Assembly: GCF_964019385.1 (NCBI RefSeq)
Contig: NC_088654.1
Coordinates: forward strand, 8,451,700 to 8,515,699
Length of the DNA: 64,000 nt
Direction: 5' to 3'
Source: Sycon ciliatum
Taxonomy: Eukaryota; Porifera; Calcarea; Leucosolenida; Sycettidae
In this document: piece by piece, positions 49,642-58,538 of the stretch
Layout: each line of letters opens with the position of its first letter
How positions within the stretch are numbered: position 1 is the stretch's first letter
Program-made: the position numbers and the translations under genes
The notes under the pieces: model-generated
What the model was told of the DNA's origin: nothing
What the model saw: the letters and a program-made list of their open reading frames with translations, nothing else
Database searches by the model: none

Positions 49642-50979
49642 CTATATTCCAAAACAGATCGGCTTGCCCGTTCGATCATTTTCTGATAGGGTAGTGAGAA
49701 CGTCGATTGGTGCATTGCCAACAATTAGTACTCTTGCCCCGAGCGGGCATCGCCTGTTTTCATCCGCCCAGTGGACGAACCCTCGCTCATCTCGCATACT
49801 CACGCCGGCTGCGTAGAGCAGCGTGCCCAGCATGGCGTCCTCCACGTTGCCAGGGAGACCTTCGCTGATGTAGCGCATCACCTCGAGCACGCTGAGGGCG
49901 GCCACGTCATGTGAGATGACGTAGGCGAAGCCGGAGGCAAAGTGTGGATACTGGCGTTGTCCCTTCAGCAGTGGCGTGTCCACACAGTTCGGATGTTCTG
50001 GGTACTTAGCACAGTGGTACACGACCCTATTGTAGTGCAGATGTCCCGAGTAGAAGCCGTGTCTCGGTTGTTCCAGCAGCCAAGGGATGAATGAACGGAA
50101 TGAGACATAGGCGTCATCGTCCACCATCAGCAAGTAATCGTAGCGCTTTTCCCTGACCAGACTCCACGTCAGGCACCACTGTGTTTTGGCCGTCATCTTG
50201 CCGTACCCATCGACGAATGGCGCCAGGAACAGGTCACCTTTCTTGGCTACCTCCTCCCTTAGCCTTGCCATGACGGTCGAATTTTCAGAGGCTCCTGTTA
50301 GAAAGAGGCATTCGACGGTGACTTGCTTGACCATCTGGCGTTCTTCCACAGTCAGTGTATCATCACTGCCGAAGATGTTGCCGCTGGTACATTGCGACAG
50401 CCACAAGTTCCTTGTGATCTCCCGCCGCTCGAAGTAGGTTGGTCCGGTCTTTACAACCAACAGCAGAGTTAGAATGGGGCGGATTGAGGATTCCGCAGTT
50501 GGCTTTGTCGCGCGTGAGCTCTCTTCGTTTCCCGCAGCTATCTTCGCCATGTGAGCCTCTTCATGCGCACCAGTGGTGCGCTCTTTTCTGTTATCCGATC
50601 CAAGGTCGTACGGGATTTGCCCTGCCGCCAGCACAGCGGGTTTTGCCCACCGGACCTGCAGGACATCTTGCGACCTGCGATCCGTCTCTGAGCTACCGCC
50701 CATCATCGCCTGCTCAGCGCCGCGGTCAGTGTCTGGGTTCGCAGCACCCGGGGCCGTGGGTTGCACAGCGCCGCCGCGTCTGACGTTCTCTTCCAGTTTC
50801 ATGTGCACTTCCACCTGGCGGTAGCCGTCTTGCTGCACCCCAGCTAGGCTACGCTGGTCAGATGCCAGCGTCCAGACACTGGACTCCGGGGCCAAGGGCA
50901 CGTGCTGAAGGACACTCAGGAGAATGAGTACTTGAAGCAAACATGCCACCAGCAGCAGAACCGTCTTCCTGTCAGCCAT
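49642..50979 (-). CDS. Beta-1,3-galactosyl/N-acetylglucosaminyltransferase-like (GT31), 445 aa
   Basis: Complete single-exon type II Golgi glycosyltransferase. Residues about 7-27 are the membrane anchor (V-L-L-L-V-A-C-L-L-Q-V-L). A stem follows to about residue 165, then the GT31 domain: R-E-I-T-R-N-L-W; E-C-L-F-L-T-G; G-D-L-F-L-A-P-F-V-D-G-Y; K-T-Q-W-C; the D-D-D metal and UDP-sugar motif in L-L-M-V-D-D-D-A-Y-V; F-A-S-G-F-A-Y-V-I-S; and E-D-A-M-L-G (family E-D-V-x-x-G). Length and single-exon structure fit the B3GALT/B3GNT group. Donor and acceptor sugars cannot be told from sequence. The first Met, just before the anchor, is the natural start. Confidence 0.9.
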   Translation of the reverse strand: MADRKTVLLLVACLLQVLILLSVLQHVPLAPESSVWTLASDQRSLAGVQQDGYRQVEVHMKLEENVRRGGAVQPTAPGAANPDTDRGAEQAMMGGSSETDRRSQDVLQVRWAKPAVLAAGQIPYDLGSDNRKERTTGAHEEAHMAKIAAGNEESSRATKPTAESSIRPILTLLLVVKTGPTYFERREITRNLWLSQCTSGNIFGSDDTLTVEERQMVKQVTVECLFLTGASENSTVMARLREEVAKKGDLFLAPFVDGYGKMTAKTQWCLTWSLVREKRYDYLLMVDDDAYVSFRSFIPWLLEQPRHGFYSGHLHYNRVVYHCAKYPEHPNCVDTPLLKGQRQYPHFASGFAYVISHDVAALSVLEVMRYISEGLPGNVEDAMLGTLLYAAGVSMRDERGFVHWADENRRCPLGARVLIVGNAPIDVLTTLSENDRTGKPICFGI

Positions 50980-50999
50980 TGTCTACACTATCCCACACT

Positions 51000-52160
51000 G
51001 TTAGACTTATTACTGCAACTCCAGTCAGTTGCTATCAACTGGGTCTTTCGTTACCGTCAGACACAAAGCAAAAATGAAAATGGACTACGTGGAGAGGACA
51101 ACTTCACAAGGCAGCGCGGTCCTACGAACGAGTAGTACGTAGTGTTTGGGCTTGGACATGACACACGGCTTCAGCTGAGACTTGAACGATTTGCAAACTA
51201 TCTACCAGCGCCACAGGTCACACTAGGAACGGAAGTGTACCGTGGCCTTGGTTACTGTGGAAGTGTACGCAAGGCTAGGCTTCCCCTTATTCTTACTTTA
51301 CTTGCACATGCAGGCACACCTCAGGAAATCATTGAGTTGCTCTCTGTCACGCGCAGTGCACAGTTCATGAACTCTTTCAGCGACTAGCTAGACGTAGACT
51401 CTCATCCTCCTTCAATCAGCCGTGTCAAGTACTTGTCATGCATGTACATGTACGTTGTGATGCTGAATGGTCGGCAACGCGGAGGCATGCATTATTACTA
51501 TTACTATTAGCGCGGCGAGCACGCTGTCTGCGTGCGTGTGTGTACTGTGCACATGTGTAGCATGGGCCATGGTGAGGCCAGGACCTTTCACAGCATACCG
51601 ATGCACGAATCACACGATGACTCTACGGCGCTGTTGTACCAAGTTACGTTGGAACGGCTTTAAGTTTTAACCAGTTTTTCAGTACTACCCACTGTACTCG
51701 ACTACTATTGCTACATGACAGCACTCTGCTTAGTGCCTACAGATAAAAGCACTCACTGGGTTGTTCGACCGTGCCAAAGACCGATGGGGGCGGTGTACAT
51801 GCACGTATGTACGAGTAGATAAAGAACGGCATCTAGAGAGTCAGATCACCAACACAGATCATCCGTGAGTTCACAATAATAAAAGTGACGTGATAGCAAA
51901 CATCAGTAGCATACGCTGATACGGGTGCGTCCCGTTGACGTGTGGTCTACATAGGCTGTGTTCTGGATGTTTATCGAAACCGCAAGTGTACAGTCATTAA
52001 TACATGTATTTACAAACCGCGGTCAACTGAGTGCACACGTTAACATCAGTCACATTCACAGGCTGAATACACAAGAAATTACTGCATTGTATGTGCAGTA
52101 ACCAGCCTACATACATGTATGCATGTACATGTAAATGTACATGATTTTATCACTCCCTTA
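51000..52160. other. Stretch without recognised gene
   Basis: No exon-like signal. 51685-51865 is a dispersed repeat; palindromic TACATGTACATGTA-type strings occur near 52090-52145; an (ATT)n tract lies at 52163-52189. Confidence 0.5.
51685..51865 (+). repeat. Dispersed 180-bp repeat, copy 1
   Basis: Almost identical to 54843-55045, including GTTGTTCGACCGTGCCAAAG and GGGGGCGGTGTACATGCACG, in the same orientation 3.1 kb apart. Confidence 0.8.
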
Positions 52161-52482
52161 GTATTATTATTATTATTATTATTATTATCATTTTTTAAAA
52201 GAGGTCGGAGGCGGATAATACTTTAAAACGAAGGTAAGTTATGGGTCGCAAATATCCACGCAAACACACATCCAGTCATAATAAGGCACTTGTCATAAGT
52301 ATCCGAACGTTTTCGGTCCCTTCTCATCAAGGATTATACAGGGAATGGCTCAAGCTGGAAAGACTAAAACTTATATAGCGTAAAGATAATTAGATAACAA
52401 CACTCGTGACAAGGTGGAAAAGTTTAGCACGACACAAAACTCGAAGGAAAGTAATAATAGTGACAACAACATAGTGAGCAAA

Positions 52483-53274
52483 TTAAGTTACATTGTTACC
52501 ACCTCGACGAGGAGTAACACCAAACAATTGTAGCGACAACACATTTTCTTTCTGTACGCAAAGTTCAGGATCTAACTTACGGATATACAAAGCTTCTAAC
52601 ACAGCCAAATGTAACGCACATCTACCACGTGACAATATTGAGAAAACATTATCACTGTACAACTCACGACAATTGGTACGGGCTGACAGATGTTGCTTGA
52701 TTGACGAAGTGCGATTCTTAGCTCCATTGGGTGTTGTCTCCTCCAATGTCCCGTCATCTCGCCTCTTCGTGGCATCACCACTATCTGTCTCTTCGCGTTT
52801 CCGCGGCCTTCCACGTTTCTTGACACTAACCGTTGGGTGCGCGATACCCGGTGTCCTTTCCGTTACGTCTCCTCCATTGCGGATTTCTATTGAGCTTCTA
52901 ACTCCAACTTGTCCGGTGTCCGATATTGAGGTTAGTTTTCGCGGTCTACCACGTTTTCGAATATTGACTGTTGTTGTCACTTCCGTTGTCGTTGTACGTT
53001 CGTCCTCATCAGTCCGTATTTTCACTTGGCTTCTCGTCACCCTTTCCGACGCCGACAGATCCTTTGTCAGTTTCGGTGGTTTACGTGTGGGTCTTTCACC
53101 ATCTTTTATGCTGTTCTCAGCTGACCCGTGTCCTACACACGCAGAGGAGGACGGGCATGCAGTCACATCTTCACGGGAAGAGGAAGATCCACCGATGGAC
53201 TGGACAGCACATTTTGGAGGACGACCACGGCGAGGACGACAATCGCGCGCATCAAGCGGAACACAACTTAACGG

Positions 53275-53277
<3 letters not shown>
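52483..53277 (-). CDS. AT-hook protein with Penelope-like C-terminus, 264 aa
   Basis: Three AT-hook DNA-binding motifs (R-R-G-R-P-P-K near residue 16, and K-R-G-R-P-R-K near 107 and 153) are spaced by acidic Ser/Thr-rich linkers. The last 65 residues (S-S-I-K-Q-H-L, L-Y-S-D-N-V-F-S-I-L-S-R, V-L-E-A-L-Y-I-R-K-L-D-P-E-L-C) match the ORF at 47899-48252 and resemble the end of a Penelope-type endonuclease. The frame opens straight out of an (ATT)n tract, so the true N-terminus is probably missing. It could be a domesticated DNA-binding gene, but a 5'-truncated element is more likely. Confidence 0.5.
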
Positions 53278-53308
<31 letters not shown>

Positions 53309-53310
53309 GA
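53276..53310. repeat. (ATT)n microsatellite
   Basis: About 30 bp of ATT between the AT-hook ORF and the SINE pair. Similar tracts at 52163, 53870 and 54353 mark element boundaries. Confidence 0.85.
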
Positions 53311-53590
53311 CTGATTTGAGGGAAAGAGACAAACGGGAAAAGTCTGAAGAAAAATTGACTGTCACCACCAGGACTCGAACCAGGGACCCTCGCTTGTAGC
53401 CAGCGATGCTCTAACCACTGAGCTATGGTGTAGTCGTCATCCCAGCAGAGGCCGTCCAACATTTTCTTCAGACTTCGTAACTCACACTTCCTGTGAATCC
53501 ACACAGGCGGGTGGGACGCAGCCCTCACTGTAACCCACACACTTCACGTACAAACTAGCACGCGGGGAGCCCCAAGTCATACAATATTGA
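53311..53590 (-). mobile_element. tRNA-derived SINE, tandem copy 1
   Basis: On the - strand 53435-53365 reads as a tRNA-like head with A box TAGCTCAGTGGTTAGAGC and B box GGTTCGAGTCC. The anticodon stem is perfect (TCGCT/AGCGA), the loop reads CTA, and only five acceptor pairs are possible. The head is enclosed by AGTCTGAAGAAAA and its complement. A 5' extension precedes the head. Confidence 0.75.
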
Positions 53591-53870
53591 CTGATTTGAG
53601 GGAAAGAGACAAACGGGAAAAGTCTGAAGAAAAATTGACTGTCACCACCAGGACTCGAACCAGGGACCCTCGCTTGTAGCCAGCGGTGCTCTAACCACTG
53701 AGCTATGGTGTAGTCGTCATCCCAGCAGAGGCCGTCCAACATTTTCTTCAGACTTCGTAACTCACACTTCCTGTGAATCCACACAGGGGGGTGGGACGCA
53801 GCCCTCACTGTAACCCACACACTTCACGTACAAACTAGCACGCGGGGAGCCCCAAGTCATAAAATATTGA
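53591..53870 (-). mobile_element. tRNA-derived SINE, tandem copy 2
   Basis: Direct tandem duplicate of 53311-53590 with period 280 bp and only a few differences (for example GCGATGC versus GCGGTGC). Confidence 0.8.
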
Positions 53871-53913
53871 CTATTATTATTATTTGAAACTCGGATGTTG
53901 AGCCATAAATAAA

Positions 53914-54352
53914 TGTGGAAGAGAAAAGGACATATGGATACGAGTTAAGAGTAACTCTCCATCACTGTAACATGATACTATATACAGTCAGAAAGTGCAA
54001 TAACTAGGCACAAAACTGACAGAGTACTGAAACATTCGACGTCCTGACACCTAGCTTCAACACATCTCCGTAGCGCTAACCGACAGCCTTCCAACTTGGA
54101 AGGTTCAAGGTTATGGAAAAGACCAAAGAGGGGAAGGCAAGCGCAACGAAAACGAGCAAAAGCTACAGTCCCAACGGAACAAAGAATGTCGATTGTGGAG
54201 ATGTGTTGAAGCTAGGTGTCAGGACGTCGAATGTTTCAGTACTCTGTCAGTTTTGTGCCTAGTTATTGCACTTTCTGACTGTATATAGTATCATGTTACA
54301 GTGATGGAGAGTTACTCTTAACTCGTATCCATATGTCCTTTTCTCTTCCACA
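53914..54352. repeat. 156-bp perfect inverted repeat
   Basis: Arms 53914-54069 and 54197-54352 read as exact reverse complements with a 127-bp spacer. Arms contain ACAGTCAGAAAGTGCAATAA and CAAAACTGACAGAGTACTG, blocks seen in diverged form at 4767, 39500, 46690 and 55660. (ATT)n flanks the right side. Confidence 0.88.
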
Positions 54353-54460
54353 ATTATTATTATTATTATTATTATTAATTCAACATCTCCTGGCTCGTCA
54401 GAAGACTGCCAATATATATGAGAAGTCGGGTGGTAGCCAACCACGGCGAACTGAATAATA
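54345..54460 (-). repeat. Family L 3' tail repeat with (ATT)n tail
   Basis: Reverse complement reads GCCGTGGTTGGCTACCACCC ... TATTGGCAG ... GAGATGTTGAATTAATAATAAT, the same order as 38350-38448. Confidence 0.6.
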
Positions 54461-54842
54461 AGGAGAGAAACAAAGAGAGTACTGCAAGGGGAGGCATGAC
54501 GAAAATGGTGAGATTATTTAGGACGAAGAAGCTGAAGCTTGAACTCCTTAATGTCTGTGCATGCTTTAAGGCTAGTTGGCAGGGAAGACGAGAGTGTACG
54601 CAGAGAAGATAGGAGATTTCAGAAACAGGGAGGTATTGGCACGGGGTAATGAGAAGGAATGACGTGTTGATCTGGTGGACACAAACCAGTTATACTTAGC
54701 AAAGTGTTTTGGAGCCAGGTCTAATAAGATCATGTGTACAAGGATGCAAAGATGTTGCTGGTGTCGCTCTAAGAGGGGAGATACTGAAGCTAAACTGTAG
54801 AGACGTTGGGAGGAGAATGTTTGATTTTTGCGAAACAGGATT

Positions 54843-55045
54843 TTTAGACTACCCACTACCCACTGTACTCGACTCCATCTAGCTACTATTGCCAAATGAC
54901 AGCACTCTGCTTAGTGCCTACAGATAAAAGCACTCACTGTGTTGTTCGACCGTGCCAAAGACCGATGGGGGCGGTGTACATGCACGTATGTACGAGTAGA
55001 TAAAGAACGGCATCTACAGAGTCAGATCACCAACACAGATTGACT
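54843..55045 (+). repeat. Dispersed 180-bp repeat, copy 2
   Basis: Direct copy of 51685-51865 with a few small indels. Confidence 0.8.
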
Positions 55046-55049
55046 CCCA

Positions 55050-56145
55050 TTGATTTTCGCTATACCTAAGCAGTCAAATATTCCTGCATATTTCACTCCT
55101 TAGGGCTATATTGACTGCTTATATTTGACTGCTTATGGGTTGCGCAGTTGAACGGTGCCTTGTGCAGCATTGTCACTGCATGAGTAGGTGGTGGTGCAAC
55201 GGTTATGCAATCATAAAACCGAGATTCATGAGGTTATCGTTCTGGAATTTGAAATACGGACTGTTTGTCGTGATAAATCTAATATTGACTTCGTACTTGG
55301 TCTAAATTATAGGAAATAAAAACCTCGTAAAAGACCTCGGCTTCGCCTCGGTCTTTTACTCGGCTTTTATTTCCTATTGACCTCGTACTCATGTACGTAC
55401 TGTATACATGTACGCACTGTACAGAACTACACTGTAAATGACGTGCGCGTGTACACTGTACGTGCATAATCATGTATTTTCTTTGTTTCTTTTTGGTCAA
55501 TTTACAAAAAAAAATAATAGTAAATAAACTGGTAAAAAAAAAAAATCATGTACATGATCGTAAACTAAGCCTGAGCCTTCCAAGTAACAGTTGGAAGGTT
55601 GTTGGTTTGCGCCTTGGAGAGGTGTTGGGGCTAGGTGTCAGGTCGCTGAATATCTCAGTACTCCTTTGTCAGTTTTGTTCCATTTTGTCACACTCGCCGA
55701 CTGTATTATGATCTGGTTACCATGGTTACGTTGCTGGACACACAGTTAGTCAAAGTTCGTAACTTTTTTCCTTCTCCTCTTTTACCATAAGTAAAAATAA
55801 TTGGCTCACCATCCGAATTTCATATTGATGCGCTACGAAAAGCAGACGCGACCGCTGACTGCATTTATCATGACTGATTGTACTGGATAGCAAGGAGATC
55901 TAGCGCGGGTAAACAGTATGAGATCTAGGCCTTGGCGGATAATGCTCGAAAAGGTGGCAGATTCTGCTTTTTTGCACCGAAATTGGCAGAACCATACAAA
56001 CCTTATGGCGGGCAATTCCTCGAATTCTGCTCCATTTCTTTATCCACATACCAAACATGCATGAAACTTACCAGAAAAAGTACCGAATTCTGCCAATTTT
56101 TCTGCCGGCATTATCCGCCAAGGCCTAATGAGATCTCTATTATAC
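55050..56145. other. Stretch without recognised gene
   Basis: Contains a palindrome near 55310-55375 (AGGAAATAAAA ... TTTTATTTCCT around CGAGG/CCTCG blocks) and a fragment of the CAGTTTTGT repeat family at 55600-55720. No coding signal. Confidence 0.5.
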
Positions 56146-56149
56146 AGTA

Positions 56150-56321
56150 AAACCTGGTTTAAGCGACCACCCCACGGTGCAAGCAAAAGCGGTCGCTAAA
56201 GCCAGGTGGTCTTTAGAACCAGGTCCCACAGTGTCTGCATTGAACTGTCGGTGCATGGAAAACGGTCGTTAAGAGCAGGTGGTCGCTAGCCCCAGAGGTC
56301 GCGTACACCAGGTTTTACTGT
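56150..56321. mobile_element. pogo-like MITE, family C
   Basis: Starts ACAGTAAAACCTGGTTTAAG and ends ACCAGGTTTTACTGTA: 14-bp inverted repeats with TA flanks. Interior AGCGGTCGCTAAAGC blocks. Confidence 0.7.
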
Positions 56322-56332
56322 AATACTGAAGT

Positions 56333-56517
56333 ACAGGGAAACCTATCTAAGCCGACCGCTCCAGGGACCTACAAAATGTGGTCTCCATGCACAGGTGGCC
56401 TCCCTATCCAGGGTCATTTGACGGTAAATAGCACTCGTTGGTCCTACTGAGTTGCAGTGGTCCTCTAGGACAGGTGGTCGCCTTTTCAGAGTGGTAGCCT
56501 TGACAGATTTTACTGTA
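56333..56517. mobile_element. pogo-like MITE, family A
   Basis: GTACAGGGAAACCTATCTAAG ... TTGACAGATTTTACTGTA. Same internal order as 6236 and 28242. Confidence 0.65.
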
Positions 56518-57257
56518 TATACAGTCTGTGCTGCCAACAAGCGGCCTGCGGCCTGCGTGTACAAAAAGAAGTGCAGTAACTTGACAATGGGAGTTAATTA
56601 GAATTACCCTCAGTTGTAAGGGATAAAGTAACTGACAAAGTAAAAGACCTGCAGATGAAAACAAATTTCTATCCAAATCTGTAGAGGAATCCACCATATT
56701 GATCACCTAGACCCGTCTCCAATGCCTTCACAACCACGGTCATCCAATGCCACTGAAATTAAAACAGTCTCTAAAGTTTCGGCCTTGAGGCGTATTAGGC
56801 AGCATTACAATGAAATCAAAGCTTGCTCAGCAGCAGTAATATAATTATTGTGTTTGGAGAGATGCTTGATTGGCTGCAGTGGAGCCTTCGAGTTATGAAG
56901 AGAGACCCGTACCTTCTGGGAGAAGGTGGTTTATACCAAGTGAAGGGGAGACAGAGAGAGAGAGTATGTGTCACGGAGATAGAGAGAGTGATAGGTAGAT
57001 TGAGAGAATGAGAGAGATCGTGCGTCTGGGTGCATATGTGTGTGTCTGTGTGCGTGTGCGTGCGTGTGTGTGTGCGTGCGTGTCAGTGAGTGAATGTGGG
57101 AGAGGGATGGAGGGCCGAGAGGAGCGAGCGAGCAAGTGGGAGTGTGAGTGATTGAGTAAGTGAGTGAGCCGGCCAGAGGCAAAGGGAATGTAAGAGTGTA
57201 AGGGAATGTAAGAGAGTGAGGGGAATGCGCAATGAAAGACAAGAACATGATATGCCA

Positions 57258-57350
57258 CGAAGTTTATTTATTTATTTAATTATTGCATCATCATCTCGTG
57301 GCAAGCAATGCCAATATTGAATGAGATAGAGGTGATAGCCAACCACGGCC
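57258..57350 (-). repeat. Family L 3' tail repeat
   Basis: TTTATTTATTTATTTAATTA followed by TGCCAATATTGA and GTGATAGCCAACCACGGCC. Its reverse complement matches 38350-38448. The AATAAA boxes on the - strand could also serve as a poly(A) signal for the GPCR gene that ends at 57854. Confidence 0.55.
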
Positions 57351-57853
57351 AAATCAACAAAAGAAAAGTACTAGACATACATGTACATGTATGAGAAAGA
57401 AGAAAGAAAGAAGATAACTCAAAAGAAAAAAAGAAAAGTTCAAATGATCTACACTCTAATATTTTGTGAGAGAACAACTACATGTACGTATGTCAGGCGT
57501 GGTTACTATGGAAACTAGGAACTAAAACTGAAAGGCAAACAGGTGGACATGCTGTGCTAGCATCGTGGAGCGGCGAGGTGTTCAAAGTCTGTGTTCACGG
57601 GTTAAGAAATGCGTGTGGGGCAATGGCGCTGAGTTGAAAGACTGCACGTCCATATGACATTCATGTCACGTAGGTTTGCAGCTTGGCAATGCATGTGCAT
57701 GAACGTATGGCAACAATCTTCTTTTTTCCCGGGAAGAAATTGCACATTACATCACATAAATGTTCCTCCAAGGTTCCCATGCAGATGCGATCTTTCCTCT
57801 GGAACTCTCTTATCGCGCATCAGCGGACGGGTCACCCTCGACTACGTCAAGCA

Positions 57854-58538
57854 TCAGTGGCTAACTGGTCCTACAGCTATGCTGGGGACGCTCAAGCGTG
57901 CGCTGAGTGCTGTTGCTTGCGTTGAACTGCTGCTTGTTCTCGCAGAGGCAGTAGCAAATGTGATTGTGCTTGCTCGCCGTTGTTCCTGCTCGGATGTTGT
58001 GCTGCTGGTGGAGGCTTCAAGGCTGCATTCGTCGCTTTTCTGCCCATGATTGCCGAGAACCAGCTGAATTTCGTATTGGTCGTTTTCAATGATATCGCTC
58101 TGGCTCTTCGCTACATCAATGGGCGACTTCTTCTTTGCATTCTGTGATGGCAATGGCTTTGACAAAGAAAACAAGGTCGATACTTTCTGCGTCAAACGAC
58201 GCTGCGTGTCCTTATCCCGGCTTATGTAGAGAAACAACAAGAAACCTTGAAGAGAGTTGAGTATCGCGAACAGGTACTGCAATGCGAGGTGGTCATAGAT
58301 GATAACGAGTACGCCGGTTGTCCATGTCAGGCCGAACAGGATTGACAGGAAGACGATGGTACGCAGCAGAGATAGCCCTCTTGTTGCCTTACCCATCCTG
58401 CTGCCCGTCAGTGCGTCACCCTGACGTTGTCGTAAAGACCGAACTACCAGTCCGAGCACGCACATGTTGTACAGCAGCGACAGAGCCATGGGAGCAACAA
58501 AAGACACGTAAAAGGCATTATGTCCAGTCATCCAGCAG
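57854..58538 (-). CDS. Adhesion GPCR terminal exon: ECL2, TM5-TM7, tail
   Basis: Begins in ECL2 (C-W-M-T-G). TM5 ([13 protein letters not shown]), TM6 ([13 protein letters not shown]) and TM7 ([12 protein letters not shown]) follow. About 120 tail residues rich in Ser/Thr end at the stop. Confidence 0.92.

Noticed and set aside
52493-53314. 273-codon open frame on the + strand
   Set aside because: Shadow of the - strand ORF, whose AT-hooks and C-terminal match to 47899-48252 show the correct strand.
53360-53435. Possible tRNA gene (and a second at 53640-53715) with a CTA anticodon
   Set aside because: Only five acceptor pairs, a T-stem mismatch and G33; it sits inside a 280-bp repeated unit, so it is the head of a SINE.
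57000-57260. Open frames rich in Ser/His/Leu
   Set aside because: Low-complexity GAGTGA / GTGTGC repeats; no codon bias or domain.
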